This document shows, one piece after another, positions 52,125 to 61,077 of a stretch of DNA of 64,000 bases; the first letter of the stretch is position 1; the number at the start of each line of letters is the position of its first letter. The notes under the pieces were generated by a model, which searched no databases, was not told where the DNA came from, and saw only the letters and a list, made by a program, of their open reading frames with translations. The position numbers were made by a program, and so were the translations under genes. The stretch comes from Catellatospora sichuanensis (GTDB lineage Bacteria > Actinomycetota > Actinomycetes > Mycobacteriales > Micromonosporaceae). Location: NCBI RefSeq assembly GCF_007483665.1, contig NZ_VIQO01000024.1, forward strand, positions 182,928-246,927, in the 5' to 3' direction.

Positions 52125-53411
52125 ATGACGTTCACTGAGGAAGACGCCCGGCGTCGGGACCAGGTCGATCCCGGCCACCGGGAGCTGTTCCGGGTTCCGC
52201 CGGCCGAGGGCGGGGGGTACGCGGAGACGGCGTACATGGCGGGCAACTCGCTGGGGCTGCAGCCCCGGGCCACCCGCGACGAGCTGGTCGAGGACCTCGA
52301 CGCCTGGGCGACGCTCGGGGTGGAGGGGCACCTGGACGCGGCGCGGCCGTGGCTGCCGTACCACGAGCTGCTGACCGAGCAGGCGGCGCGCCTGGTCGGC
52401 GCGCTGCCCGCGGAGGCCGTGGTGATGAACTCGCTGACGGTCAACCTGCACCTGCTGATGGTGTCGTTCTACCGCCCCGCTGGCGCCCGCACCCGCATCG
52501 TGATCGAGGACGCGGCGTTCCCGTCCGACAGCTACGCGGTGCGCAGCCAGGCCCGCTTCCACGGCCTGGACCCCGACACCACCGTGGTACGGCTGCGCCC
52601 GCGCGCCGGGGAGGACACCCTGCGCACCGAGGACGTGCTGGCGTTCCTGCGCGACGAGGGCGACTCGGTCGCGCTGGTCATGCTCGGCGGGGTCAACTTC
52701 CTCACCGGCGAGCTGATGGACATCCCCGCGATCACCGCGGCGGGCCGGGCCGCGGGCGCGGTCGTCGGCTGGGACCTCGCGCACGCGGCGGGCAACGTGC
52801 CGCTGCGGCTGCACGAGTGGGACGTCGACTTCGCGGCCTGGTGCTCGTACAAGTACCTGAACTCCGGCCCCGGCGCGCTCGGCGGCGTGTTCGTGCACGA
52901 GCGCCACCTCGGCGACCCGGACCTGCCCCGCTTCGAGGGCTGGTGGAGCACCGAGGCGTCGACCCGGTTCGAGATGACGCCGACCTCGCGCCCGCCGGCC
53001 ACGGTCGAGGCGTGGCAGATCTCCAACCCGCCGATCTTCGCGATGGGCCCGGTGCGCACCTCCCTCGACCTGTTCGACAAGGTCGGCATGGACGCGCTGC
53101 GCGAGCGCAGCCTGCGGCTGACGGCATACCTGGAGAGCCTGCTCGACGAGGTGCTGCCGGGACGGCCGCTGGCCCAGGTGACGCCGCGTGACCCGGAGCG
53201 GCGGGGATGCCAGCTGTCGGTGCGGACCACCGAGCTGGGCGCGAACGACTTGGCCCGGCGGCTGCGCCACGAGCACGGTGTGATCGCCGACGCACGCCAG
53301 CCCGACATCGTGCGCTTCGCGCCGGTGCCGCTGTACTCGACCTATCACGACTGCTGGCGGGTCGCCCGGGCGCTCGCTGCGATCTTCCCGCTCGGCGGGG
53401 AGAAGGCATGA
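52125..53411 (+). CDS. kynU: Kynureninase
   Basis: 428 aa PLP enzyme, aminotransferase class V fold, cutting kynurenine or 3-hydroxykynurenine to (3-hydroxy)anthranilate plus alanine. Visible: MAGNSLGLQPRATRDEL near 35-53, LTVNLHLLMVSFYRP, the PLP-region VGWDLAHAAGN, and the Schiff-base Lys243 in WCSYKYLNSGPGALGG. Its stop codon overlaps the ATG of a small cassette peptide (ATGA) rather than kmo directly. Confidence 0.96.
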   Translation: MTFTEEDARRRDQVDPGHRELFRVPPAEGGGYAETAYMAGNSLGLQPRATRDELVEDLDAWATLGVEGHLDAARPWLPYHELLTEQAARLVGALPAEAVVMNSLTVNLHLLMVSFYRPAGARTRIVIEDAAFPSDSYAVRSQARFHGLDPDTTVVRLRPRAGEDTLRTEDVLAFLRDEGDSVALVMLGGVNFLTGELMDIPAITAAGRAAGAVVGWDLAHAAGNVPLRLHEWDVDFAAWCSYKYLNSGPGALGGVFVHERHLGDPDLPRFEGWWSTEASTRFEMTPTSRPPATVEAWQISNPPIFAMGPVRTSLDLFDKVGMDALRERSLRLTAYLESLLDEVLPGRPLAQVTPRDPERRGCQLSVRTTELGANDLARRLRHEHGVIADARQPDIVRFAPVPLYSTYHDCWRVARALAAIFPLGGEKA

Positions 53412-53482
53412 GCGGGCGCGACGAGCGAATCAGGTGGACCGGCAGTCGTGCCGCCGACGAGCGGAGCGAGGAGAAGGCATGA
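53408..53482 (+). repeat. Mini-ORF coupling cassette, copy 1 (24-aa peptide MSGRDERI...RSEEKA)
   Basis: A 75-bp segment between kynU and kmo. Its ATG overlaps the kynU stop, and its own TGA overlaps the kmo ATG, both as ATGA. GGAGAAGGCATGA is present at both ends (53399-53411 and 53470-53482), so the insertion has regenerated a ribosome-binding site for the next gene. Related cassettes are at 59219-59293 and 62078-62149. Whether the peptide itself is functional is unknown. Confidence 0.75.
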
Positions 53483-54813
53483 CCGAGAACAAGACTGTCG
53501 CCGTCGTCGGTGCGGGGCTGGCGGGCAGCCTGCTGGCCTGCTACCTGGCCCGCCGGGGCTACACCGTGACGATGTACGAGCGCCGCCCGGACCCGCGTAC
53601 CGGCAAGGTCGAGCGTGGCCGCTCGATCAACCTGGCGCTGTCCGAGCGTGGCCTGGACGCGCTGCGCCGCATCGACCTGGACCGCTCGGTGATGGCCGAC
53701 GCGCTGCCGATGCGCGGCCGGATGATCCACCCGGTCGAGGGTGAGCCGGGCTTCCAGCCCTACAGCAGCGACGGCGAGCGGGCGATCAACTCGATCAGCC
53801 GCGGCGCGCTGAACAACGCCCTGCTGGAGGCGGCCACCACGCGGCCGAACGTGTCGGCGCACTTCGACCACCGCCTGGTGGGCCTGGACCCGAAGACGGG
53901 CGAGATGCGCTTCGACACCCCGCACGGTGTGGTCGAGGCGCAGGCCGACGTGGTCATCGGCACCGACGGCTTCAGCTCGGCGGTGCGCGGGCAGCTGCTC
54001 GCCCACATCGGGCTGACCGAGAGCCTGGACTTCCTGGAGCACGGCTACAAGGAGCTGACCATCCCGGCCCGCGACGGCGAGTTCGCGATGGACCCGGGCG
54101 CGCTGCACATCTGGCCGCGCGGCGCGTCGATGATGATCGCGCTGCCGAACCCGGACCGCTCCTTCACCTGCACCCTGTTCTGGCCGACCGGCGGCACCAA
54201 CGCGTTCGCGTCGCTGAGCAGCCCGGCTGCGATCGAGAAGCACTTCGCGCAGGTGTACCCGGACGTGATCGAGCTGGCCCCGAACCTGGTCGACGACTAC
54301 CTGCACAACCCGGTGGGCGTGCTGGGCACGGTCCGGTGCAGCCCGTGGCATGCGTACGGCCGGGTGGGCCTGCTCGGCGACGCCGCGCACGCCATCGTGC
54401 CGTTCTACGGCCAGGGCGCGAACTGCGCCTTCGAGGACGTCGTCGAGCTGGATCACATCCTCGACGAGACCGGCGACGACTGGGACCGGGCGCTGCCCGA
54501 GTTCGAGGCGCGCCGCCGCGAGAACACCGAGGCGATCGCGCAGATGGCGTTGGAGAACTTCGTCGAGATGCGGGACAAGGTCGCCTCCCCGGTGTTCCAG
54601 GCGCAGAAGAAGGTCGAGCACGCGCTGGAGCGGGCGCTGCCCGGCCGGTACGTGTCGCGCTACGAGCTGGTGTCGTTCTCGACCACGCCGTACGCCCAGG
54701 TGCAGCAGCGGGTGCGCCGTCAGCAGCGGCTGCTCGCCGCGGCGGCGGGCGCGGCGGTGCTGGCCGTGGGCGCGCTGGCCGCATACGCCTTCCGGAAGGG
54801 CACGGGAGCATGA
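53479..54813 (+). CDS. kmo: Kynurenine 3-monooxygenase (FAD-dependent)
   Basis: 444 aa flavin hydroxylase converting kynurenine to 3-hydroxykynurenine. FAD Rossmann GAGLAGSLLACYLAR at 11-25, the DG motif VIGTDGFSSAVR, and GDAAHAIVPFYGQGANCAFED. RGRSINLALSERG is a KMO-specific signature. The C terminus has a hydrophobic helix (LLAAAAGAAVLAVGALAAYAF, about 418-438) followed by a basic end, like the membrane anchor of eukaryotic KMOs. ATG 53479 overlaps the mini-ORF stop. Its own stop overlaps the next ATG (ATGA). Confidence 0.94.
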   Translation: MTENKTVAVVGAGLAGSLLACYLARRGYTVTMYERRPDPRTGKVERGRSINLALSERGLDALRRIDLDRSVMADALPMRGRMIHPVEGEPGFQPYSSDGERAINSISRGALNNALLEAATTRPNVSAHFDHRLVGLDPKTGEMRFDTPHGVVEAQADVVIGTDGFSSAVRGQLLAHIGLTESLDFLEHGYKELTIPARDGEFAMDPGALHIWPRGASMMIALPNPDRSFTCTLFWPTGGTNAFASLSSPAAIEKHFAQVYPDVIELAPNLVDDYLHNPVGVLGTVRCSPWHAYGRVGLLGDAAHAIVPFYGQGANCAFEDVVELDHILDETGDDWDRALPEFEARRRENTEAIAQMALENFVEMRDKVASPVFQAQKKVEHALERALPGRYVSRYELVSFSTTPYAQVQQRVRRQQRLLAAAAGAAVLAVGALAAYAFRKGTGA

Positions 54814-56312
54814 ACTGGGACCCCATCCTGATGACCGGCCGCCCGGCGGGTGAGCCGGGGCTGCTGCGCAACTTCGTCGGCGGGGAGTTCGTCGCGACGG
54901 GCAAGACGTTCGCGAAGGTGTCGCCGGTGACCGGCGAGAAGATCTTCGACGTGGCCGAGGCGGACGCGTCGACCGTGGACGCGGCGGTCAGCGCCGCTCG
55001 CAAGGCCCTGCACGGGCCGTGGGGGCGGATGAGCGAGGGCGAGCGCGCGGCGGTGCTGCGCCGGGTCGCCGACGAGCTGGAGCGGCGCTTCGACGACCTG
55101 GTCACGGCCGAGGTCGCGGACACCGGCAAGAGCATCTCGCAGGCGCGTACCCTCGACATCCCGCGCGGCGCGGCCAACTTCCGGGCCTTCGCCGACATCG
55201 TGGCGACCGCGCCCACCGAATCGTTCATGACCACGACGGCGGCCGGCGGCCGCGCGCTGAACTACGCGGTGCGCAAGCCGGTCGGCGTGGTCGCGATCAT
55301 CGTGCCCTGGAACCTGCCGCTGCTGCTGCTCACCTGGAAGCTCGCCCCGGCGCTGGCCTGCGGCAACGCGGTGATCGTCAAGCCGTCGGAGGAGACCCCG
55401 TCCTCGGCCACGCTGCTGGCCGAGGTGATGGCCGCCGCAGGCGTGCCCGAGGGCGTGTTCAACCTGGTGCACGGCTTCGGCCCGGACTCGGCGGGCGAGT
55501 TCCTGACCAAGCACCCGGGCGTCGACGCGATCACGTTCACCGGCGAGTCGGCGACCGGCAGCGCGATCATGCGCGCCGCGGCCGACGGCGTGAAGGCGGT
55601 CTCGTTCGAGCTGGGCGGCAAGAACGCCGGGCTGGTCTTCCCGGACGCCGACCTGGACGCGGCGGTGGCCGGCTCGGTGCGGTCCAGCTTCACCAACGGC
55701 GGCCAGGTCTGCCTGTGCACCGAGCGGCTGTACGTGCACCGCTCGGTCTTCGACGAGTTCGCCGACCGGCTCGCCAAGCAGGCCGCCGAGCTGGCCTTCG
55801 GCTGGCCGCACGAGCAGGCCACGGTGAACATGCCGCTGATCTCGCGGCAGCACCGGGACAAGGTGCTCGGCTACTACGCCCTGGCCCGCGCCGAGGGTGC
55901 GACGGTGCTGGCCGGAGGCGGGGTGCCGAGCTTCGGCGACGCCCGCGACGGCGGCGCGTACGTGCAGCCGACCGTGCTGACCGGGCTGGCCCAGGACGCC
56001 CGGGTCAACCGCGAGGAGATCTTCGGACCGGTGTGCAGCCTGATGCCGTTCGACGACGAGGACGAGGCGTACACGCTGGCCAACGACAGCGCGTACGGAC
56101 TGGCGAGCACGGTGTGGACGCGGGACGTCGGCCGGGCGCACCGCGCCGGGTCGCGCCTGGACGCCGGGCTGGTCTGGGTGAACACCTGGTTCCTGCGCGA
56201 TCTGCGCACCCCGTTCGGCGGCGTGAAAGCCTCGGGGGTGGGCCGCGAGGGCGGCGTGCACTCGCTGGCCTTCTACTCGGAACTGACCAACGTCTGCGTG
56301 GACCTGTCGTGA
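54810..56312 (+). CDS. 2-Aminomuconate 6-semialdehyde dehydrogenase
   Basis: 500 aa NAD-dependent aldehyde dehydrogenase. Catalytic Cys301 in GGQVCLCTERLYV, Glu267 in VSFELGGKN, and cofactor-site PWNLPLLLLTWKLAPALA. In this gene order (after kynU and kmo, before the meta-cleavage genes) the expected reaction is oxidation of 2-aminomuconate semialdehyde to 2-aminomuconate, as for AmnC/NbaE. Hydroxymuconic semialdehyde dehydrogenase is the closest alternative. ATGA overlap with kmo. Confidence 0.9.
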   Translation: MNWDPILMTGRPAGEPGLLRNFVGGEFVATGKTFAKVSPVTGEKIFDVAEADASTVDAAVSAARKALHGPWGRMSEGERAAVLRRVADELERRFDDLVTAEVADTGKSISQARTLDIPRGAANFRAFADIVATAPTESFMTTTAAGGRALNYAVRKPVGVVAIIVPWNLPLLLLTWKLAPALACGNAVIVKPSEETPSSATLLAEVMAAAGVPEGVFNLVHGFGPDSAGEFLTKHPGVDAITFTGESATGSAIMRAAADGVKAVSFELGGKNAGLVFPDADLDAAVAGSVRSSFTNGGQVCLCTERLYVHRSVFDEFADRLAKQAAELAFGWPHEQATVNMPLISRQHRDKVLGYYALARAEGATVLAGGGVPSFGDARDGGAYVQPTVLTGLAQDARVNREEIFGPVCSLMPFDDEDEAYTLANDSAYGLASTVWTRDVGRAHRAGSRLDAGLVWVNTWFLRDLRTPFGGVKASGVGREGGVHSLAFYSELTNVCVDLS

Positions 56313-56338
56313 CCGCGGCCACGACACGAGAGGTGAGC

Positions 56339-57142
56339 ATGACCATCGGCAAGGAAACCGTCGACGAGGCGGTCCGGCTGCTGCGCGAGGCGCAGGAGAC
56401 CCGCACCCCGTGTGCCCCGCTGCGCGAGCGGCTGCTCCCGGTCGGGGACGTGGCCTCGGCGTACGCGGTGCAGCGGGCAATGACCGAGCAGGCCGTCGCG
56501 GCCGGGCGGCGCATCGTCGGCGCGAAGATCGGGCTGACCAACCCGGCGGTGCAGCGGCAGCTCGGCGTCGGCCAGCCCGACTTCGGGGTGCTGTTCGCCG
56601 ACATGGCCGCCTTCGACGGGGCCGAGGTCGACGTGACCCGGATCCTGCAGCCCAAGGTCGAGGCGGAGGTCGCCTTCGTGCTGGGCCGGGATCTGCCGCA
56701 CGAGCAGGTCACCGTCGCCGACGTGGTCCGGGCGACCGACCACCTGCTGCCCGCGATCGAGATCGTCGGCTCGCGCATCGCGAACTGGGACATCTCCATC
56801 GTGGACACGGTGGCCGACAACGCCTCCAGCGCGATGTTCGTGCTGGGCAACCGGCCGGTGCCGCTGCCCGGCGTGGACCTGCGCCTGTGCGGCATGGTCC
56901 TGGAGCACGAGGGCGAGCCGGTCTCCGTCGGCGCGGGCGCGGCCTGCCTCGGCAACCCGCTGCACGCGGTCGCCTGGCTCGCCGAGACCATGGCCGCCGC
57001 GGGCACCCCGCTGCGCGCGGGCGACGTGATCCTCTCCGGCGCCCTGGGCCCGATGGTCCCGGTCACGCCGGGCGCCGCCTACGAGGCCCGCATCTCGGGC
57101 CTCGGCTCCGTCCGCACCCGCTTCTCCGCCCAAGCCGGATGA
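56339..57142 (+). CDS. dmpE: 2-Oxopent-4-enoate hydratase (MhpD/DmpE type)
   Basis: 267 aa of the fumarylacetoacetate-hydrolase-like superfamily. Conserved: VGAKIGLTNPAVQRQLGVGQ, PKVEAEVAFVLGRDLP (metal Glu pair), EIVGSRIANWDISIVDTVADN, VSVGAGAACLGNPLHAVAWLA and GDVILSGALGPMVPV. The latter blocks match MhpD hydratases rather than the decarboxylase paralogue at 59290. It hydrates 2-oxopent-4-enoate to 4-hydroxy-2-oxovalerate. Start ATG 56339 (GAGAGG nearby); GTG 56309 overlapping the previous stop is equally possible. Confidence 0.87.
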   Translation: MTIGKETVDEAVRLLREAQETRTPCAPLRERLLPVGDVASAYAVQRAMTEQAVAAGRRIVGAKIGLTNPAVQRQLGVGQPDFGVLFADMAAFDGAEVDVTRILQPKVEAEVAFVLGRDLPHEQVTVADVVRATDHLLPAIEIVGSRIANWDISIVDTVADNASSAMFVLGNRPVPLPGVDLRLCGMVLEHEGEPVSVGAGAACLGNPLHAVAWLAETMAAAGTPLRAGDVILSGALGPMVPVTPGAAYEARISGLGSVRTRFSAQAG

Positions 57143-57185
57143 CGCACATGGCTTCCACAGCAGGGCCAGGCGCGACGGACGTGTC

Positions 57186-57240
57186 GATCATGAAGTTGTT
57201 CCGGCGACACGCCGTCGAGCCGTGCCATAAGTTCATGATC
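57186..57240. repeat. GATCATGAACTT dispersed palindrome family, copy 3
   Basis: GATCATGAAGTT (57186-57197) pairs with AAGTTCATGATC (57229-57240) with one mismatch. CGACACGCCGTCGA in the loop matches the other two copies. It lies between the hydratase and acetaldehyde dehydrogenase genes, where the + strand turns G-rich. Confidence 0.9.
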
Positions 57241-57254
57241 AACCAGGAAGAGCG

Positions 57255-58193
57255 GTGGGTGCGGTGAAGGCCGGAGTGGCTGTCATCGGGTCGGGGAACA
57301 TCGGGACCGATTTGATGATCAAGGTGTTGCGGCTGAGTGGGTCGCTGCGGATGGTGGCGATGGTCGGGATCGATCCGGAGTCGGACGGGTTGGCGCGGGC
57401 TGCGCGGCTCGGGGTGGCGACCACGGCCGAGGGCGTGGACGGGCTGGTGGGGATGCCGGAGTTCGCGGAGGTGGACGTGGTGTTCGACGCCACGTCGGCC
57501 GGGGCGCACCGGCGCAACGACGAGGTGCTGCGTAAGCACGGCAAGATCGTGATCGACCTGACCCCGGCCGCGATCGGGCCCTACGTGGTGCCCACGGTCA
57601 ACCTGGACGAGCACCTAGACCAGTCCAACGTGAACATGGTGACCTGCGGCGGGCAGGCGACGGTGCCGATCGTCGCGGCCGTGCACGCGGTGACGCCGGT
57701 GGCGTACGGCGAGATCGTCGCGTCCATCGCGTCGCGCTCGGCGGGCCCCGGCACCCGGGCCAACATCGACGAGTTCACCGAGACCACGGCCCGCGCCATC
57801 GAGGTCGTCGGCGGGGCGGCACGCGGCAAGGCGATCATCGTGCTGAACCCGGCCGAGCCGCCGCTGCTCATGCGCGACACCGTGTACTGCCTGTGCGCGG
57901 ACGCCGACGCCGACCGCGCCGCGATCGAGGCCTCGATCGAGGACATGGTCAAGCAGGTGCAGGGCTACGTGCCCGGCTACCGGCTCAAGCAGAAGGTGCA
58001 GTTCGACGAGGTCACCGTCCCGATGCTGGACGGGCCCGCGCTGCAGGTGTCGGTGTTCCTGGAGGTCTCCGGGGCGGGGCACTACCTGCCCGAGTACGCC
58101 GGGAACCTGGACATCATGACCTCGGCGGCGCTGCGCACGGCGGAGCGCCTGGTCGAGAAACGGCGCGGTGTGAGCATGGAGTTGGCGGCATGA
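57255..58193 (+). CDS. Acetaldehyde dehydrogenase (acylating)
   Basis: 312 aa. GIGNIGTD-type NAD site reads [15 protein letters not shown]. The catalytic cysteine is Cys131 in [14 protein letters not shown]. DmpF/MhpF/BphJ family: oxidises acetaldehyde with CoA to acetyl-CoA in a complex with the downstream aldolase, channelling acetaldehyde. GTG 57255 (AGGAAG 4 nt upstream) or GTG 57264 may start it. The first 200 bp are strikingly G-rich, with TTG/GTG/GGG/AGT codons unlike the rest of the cluster. It overlaps the aldolase by 4 bp. Confidence 0.94.
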   Translation: MGAVKAGVAVIGSGNIGTDLMIKVLRLSGSLRMVAMVGIDPESDGLARAARLGVATTAEGVDGLVGMPEFAEVDVVFDATSAGAHRRNDEVLRKHGKIVIDLTPAAIGPYVVPTVNLDEHLDQSNVNMVTCGGQATVPIVAAVHAVTPVAYGEIVASIASRSAGPGTRANIDEFTETTARAIEVVGGAARGKAIIVLNPAEPPLLMRDTVYCLCADADADRAAIEASIEDMVKQVQGYVPGYRLKQKVQFDEVTVPMLDGPALQVSVFLEVSGAGHYLPEYAGNLDIMTSAALRTAERLVEKRRGVSMELAA

Positions 58194-59293
58194 CGGAGAT
58201 CTACGTACAGGACGTGACCCTGCGCGACGGCATGCACGCCATCGGGCACCGGTACACGGTGGACCAGGTGCGGCAGATCGCCGCGGCGCTGGACGCGGCG
58301 GGCGTGGCCGCGATCGAGGTGGCGCACGGCGACGGCCTGGCCGGTTCCAGCGTGAACTACGGCCACGGCGCGGCGACCGACGCCGAGTGGATCGCCGCGG
58401 CTGCCGAGGTGATGACCCGGTCGAAGCTGACCACGCTGCTGCTGCCCGGCATCGGCACCATCGCCGACCTGAAGGCGGCGCGTGACCTCGGGGTGACCAG
58501 CGTGCGCATCGCCACGCACTGCACCGAGGCCGACATCTCGGCCCAGCACATCGGCTGGGCCAGGGACAACGGCATGGACGTCGCCGGCTTCCTGATGATG
58601 TCGCACATGAACGACCCGGCCGGGCTGGCCAAGCAGGCCAAACTGATGGAGTCGTACGGCGCGCACTGCGTCTACGTCACCGACTCCGGCGGCCGCCTGC
58701 TGATGCGCGACGTCGCCGAGCGGGTCGACGCCTACCGGCAGGTGCTGGACGAGACCACGCAGGTCGGCATCCACGCCCACCACAACCTGTCGCTCGGCGT
58801 CGCCAACAGCGTCGTCGCCGTGGAGCACGGCGACCGCCCCGGCGTACCGGTGCGGGTCGACGCGAGCCTGGCGGGCATGGGCGCGGGCGCGGGCAACGCG
58901 CCGCTGGAGGTCTTCGTGGCCACCGCGGAGCTGATGGGCTGGCAGCACGGCTGCGACGTGTTCGCGCTGATGGACGCCGCCGACGACGTGGTGCGCCCGT
59001 TGCAGGACCGCCCGGTGCAGGTCGACCGGGAGACGCTGTCGCTCGGTTACGCGGGCGTCTACTCCAGCTTCCTGCGCCACGCCGAGCGCGCCTCGGCGAA
59101 GTACGGCGTGGACGTGCGCTCGATCCTGGTCGAGCTGGGCCGCCGCCGCATGGTCGGCGGCCAGGAGGACATGATCGTCGATGTGGCCCTGGACCTGGTC
59201 CAGGCGGCGGAGGGAACCATGAGCGAGCGCAGCGAGCGAATCACGGGCAGCGCAGTCCTGTCGGCTACGGGCGAAGCGAGGAGCGGGCAGTGA
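58190..59293 (+). CDS. 4-Hydroxy-2-oxovalerate aldolase with cassette-derived C-terminal extension
   Basis: 367 aa (BphI/DmpG family, HMGL-like TIM barrel). [16 protein letters not shown] at the start carries the catalytic Arg/Asp/His, and [19 protein letters not shown] metal ligands read [16 protein letters not shown]. It splits 4-hydroxy-2-oxovalerate to pyruvate and acetaldehyde and passes the latter to the previous gene product. The family normally ends near residue 343. Here a further 24 residues (from MSERSERI to the stop) are encoded by the mini-ORF cassette, read through in frame. The stop overlaps the next GTG (GTGA). Confidence 0.92.
   Translation: MTEIYVQDVTLRDGMHAIGHRYTVDQVRQIAAALDAAGVAAIEVAHGDGLAGSSVNYGHGAATDAEWIAAAAEVMTRSKLTTLLLPGIGTIADLKAARDLGVTSVRIATHCTEADISAQHIGWARDNGMDVAGFLMMSHMNDPAGLAKQAKLMESYGAHCVYVTDSGGRLLMRDVAERVDAYRQVLDETTQVGIHAHHNLSLGVANSVVAVEHGDRPGVPVRVDASLAGMGAGAGNAPLEVFVATAELMGWQHGCDVFALMDAADDVVRPLQDRPVQVDRETLSLGYAGVYSSFLRHAERASAKYGVDVRSILVELGRRRMVGGQEDMIVDVALDLVQAAEGTMSERSERITGSAVLSATGEARSGQ
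59219..59293 (+). repeat. Mini-ORF coupling cassette, copy 2 (fused to the aldolase)
   Basis: 75 bp beginning ATGAGCGAGCGCAGCGAGCG and ending GCGAGGAGCGGGCAGTGA. In this copy the cassette ATG is in the same frame as the aldolase, which reads through it; the TGA overlaps the GTG of the next gene. Identical length to copy 1. Confidence 0.8.
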
Positions 59294-60018
59294 GCGTCTC
59301 CGACATGGCCGTGCTGCTGGACGACGCGGCGGTCAACGCCACCGCGATCCCGCAGCTCACCCTCGCCCACGAGCTGGACGTGGACGGCGCGTACGCGGTC
59401 CAGGAGGCGCTGATCGCGCGCCGCCTCGACCGCGGCCAGCGCCTGGTCGGCATCAAGATGGGGCTGACCAGCCGGGCCAAGATGGCGCAGGTCGGCGTGC
59501 ACGAGGTGATCTGGGGACGGCTCACCGACGCCATGGCCGTGCCCGACGGCGGGCAACTGAGCCTGGACGGCTTCATCCACCCGCGCGTCGAGCCGGAGAT
59601 CGCGTTCCTGCTCGGCGAGCACGGCATCGCTGCCGTCGCCCCCGCGCTGGAGATCATCGACTCCCGCTACGCGGACTTCCGGTTCACCCACCCCGACGTC
59701 GTCGCCGACAACACCTCGGGCGCGGCCTTCGTGATCGGCCCGTGGCAGCCGATGCCGGCCGGCGTGGACAACCTCGGCGTGCTGCTGGAGGTCGACGGCA
59801 AGGTCGTACAGGCGGGTTCGACCGCGGCGATCCTCGGCGACCCGCGCCGCGCGCTGGCCGAGGGCCGCGCCCTGACCGCCCGCTACGGCGTGGCGCTGGA
59901 GCCCGGCTGGGTCTTCCTGGCCGGCGCGGCCACCGCCGCGGTCCCGCTGACGCCCGGCGCCCACGTGCGCGCCACCGTCGAAGGCCTCGGCACCGCCTCC
60001 CTGAAGGTGACCCGATGA
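59290..60018 (+). CDS. dmpH: 4-Oxalocrotonate decarboxylase (DmpH/XylI type)
   Basis: 242 aa, paralogue of the hydratase at 56339 in the same superfamily. The diagnostic blocks [19 protein letters not shown] and [16 protein letters not shown] are those of 4-oxalocrotonate decarboxylases. Later blocks: [27 protein letters not shown] and [16 protein letters not shown]. It decarboxylates 2-oxohex-3-enedioate to 2-oxopent-4-enoate, the substrate of the hydratase. GTG 59290 is fused to the stop of the aldolase-cassette. Confidence 0.88.
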   Translation: MSVSDMAVLLDDAAVNATAIPQLTLAHELDVDGAYAVQEALIARRLDRGQRLVGIKMGLTSRAKMAQVGVHEVIWGRLTDAMAVPDGGQLSLDGFIHPRVEPEIAFLLGEHGIAAVAPALEIIDSRYADFRFTHPDVVADNTSGAAFVIGPWQPMPAGVDNLGVLLEVDGKVVQAGSTAAILGDPRRALAEGRALTARYGVALEPGWVFLAGAATAAVPLTPGAHVRATVEGLGTASLKVTR

Positions 60019-60048
60019 CCCCCGCCCGCCGCCTCGGCGCCCGCGGGC

Positions 60049-60108
60049 GCAGTTTCGGGGAAAGTGGCGGAATCGAGCCCGCGATTCACGCAGTTTCCCC
60101 GAAACTGC
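60049..60108. repeat. CTGCAGTTTCGGGGAAA family palindrome, copy 3
   Basis: GCAGTTTCGGGGAAA (60049-60063) and TTTCCCCGAAACTGC (60094-60108) are exact complements, loop 30 nt. It lies between the decarboxylase and deaminase genes; the flanks switch from C-rich to G-rich across it. Confidence 0.92.
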
Positions 60109-60133
60109 AGATCGAGTGCGACGAGGTGACGGC

Positions 60134-60559
60134 GTGAGCGGGGCGAAGGTGGTGGTGGGCAAGGCCACGCCGCGGGGGAGGTTTCCGCACGTGAAGGTCG
60201 CGGGTGGGTTCGCGTTCGTGAGCGGCACGTCCAGCCGTCGCCCGGACAACACCATCGCCGGGGCGCAGGTCGATGCCATGGGCACGACCAGCCTCGACAT
60301 TCGCGAGCAGACCCGCGCGGTGATCGAGAACATCGGCGACATCCTGCGCTCGGTCGGTGCCGACCTCTCCGATCTCGTGCAGGTCACCACGTATCTGGTC
60401 AACATGAACGACTTCGGCGGGTACAACGAGGTGTACGGCGAGTTCTTCGACGCCACCGGACCCACCCGCACCACGGTCGCGGTGCACCAGCTCCCGCACC
60501 CGCACCTGCTGATCGAGATCCAGGCTGTCGCACTGCTGCCCGAAGGAGGATCGAAGTGA
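60134..60559 (+). CDS. RidA/YjgF-family 2-aminomuconate deaminase
   Basis: 141 aa RidA-fold trimer protein. Features: [20 protein letters not shown], the [20 protein letters not shown] block, and the late [19 protein letters not shown] with its conserved Arg. In this pathway the RidA homologue (AmnD/NbaF) hydrolyses 2-aminomuconate to 4-oxalocrotonate and ammonia. Generic enamine deaminase activity cannot be excluded from sequence alone. GTG 60134 has GAGG 7 nt upstream; its stop overlaps the next GTG. Confidence 0.85.
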   Translation: MSGAKVVVGKATPRGRFPHVKVAGGFAFVSGTSSRRPDNTIAGAQVDAMGTTSLDIREQTRAVIENIGDILRSVGADLSDLVQVTTYLVNMNDFGGYNEVYGEFFDATGPTRTTVAVHQLPHPHLLIEIQAVALLPEGGSK

Positions 60560-61077
60560 CGGAGATTTCCGAGCCGGTGAGCTTCCCCGGCTGGATCGAG
60601 GACAACCAGCACCTGCTCAAGCCGCCGGTCGGCAACAAGCAGATGTTCCCCACGGGCGACGACTTCATCGTGATGGTGGTCGGCGGCCCCAACCAGCGCA
60701 CGGACTTCCACGTGGACCCGTACGAGGAGTTCTTCTACCAGATCAAGGGCACCCTGCGGATCAACCTGATGACGCCGGACGGCCCGCAGACGATCACCGT
60801 GCCCGAGGGGCACATGTGGATGCTGCCCCGGCTCACCCCGCACTCGCCGCAGCGCGAGGCCGGCTCGATCGGCCTCGTCATGGAGCGGGTCCGCGAGGAG
60901 GGCACGCTGGAGAAGTTCCGCTGGTACTGCCCGAACTGCGCGAACATCGTGCACGAGGTGGAGCTGCAGGTGCGTGACATCGTCGCCGACCTGCCCCCGG
61001 TCTTCACCGCGTTCTACGGCAGCGAGCAGGCCCGCACCTGCGCCAAGTGCGGCACGCTGCACCCGGGCAAGGGCTGA
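60556..61077 (+). CDS. nbaC: 3-Hydroxyanthranilate 3,4-dioxygenase
   Basis: 173 aa cupin. Iron ligands in the expected places: H52, E58 and H96 (spacing identical to the Cupriavidus enzyme plus one). Substrate Arg48 lies in [15 protein letters not shown]. The C-terminal rubredoxin-like site has C125-P-N-C128 and C162-A-K-C165, present in bacterial but not animal enzymes. It opens 3-hydroxyanthranilate to ACMS (2-amino-3-carboxymuconate semialdehyde). GTG start overlaps the previous stop; the next gene begins at its stop. Confidence 0.96.
   Translation: MTEISEPVSFPGWIEDNQHLLKPPVGNKQMFPTGDDFIVMVVGGPNQRTDFHVDPYEEFFYQIKGTLRINLMTPDGPQTITVPEGHMWMLPRLTPHSPQREAGSIGLVMERVREEGTLEKFRWYCPNCANIVHEVELQVRDIVADLPPVFTAFYGSEQARTCAKCGTLHPGKG

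Noticed and set aside
57255..57460. Foreign origin of the G-rich start of the acetaldehyde dehydrogenase gene
   Set aside because: Protein sequence is ordinary and the same bias occurs beside other palindromes, so local mutation bias fits better than transfer.
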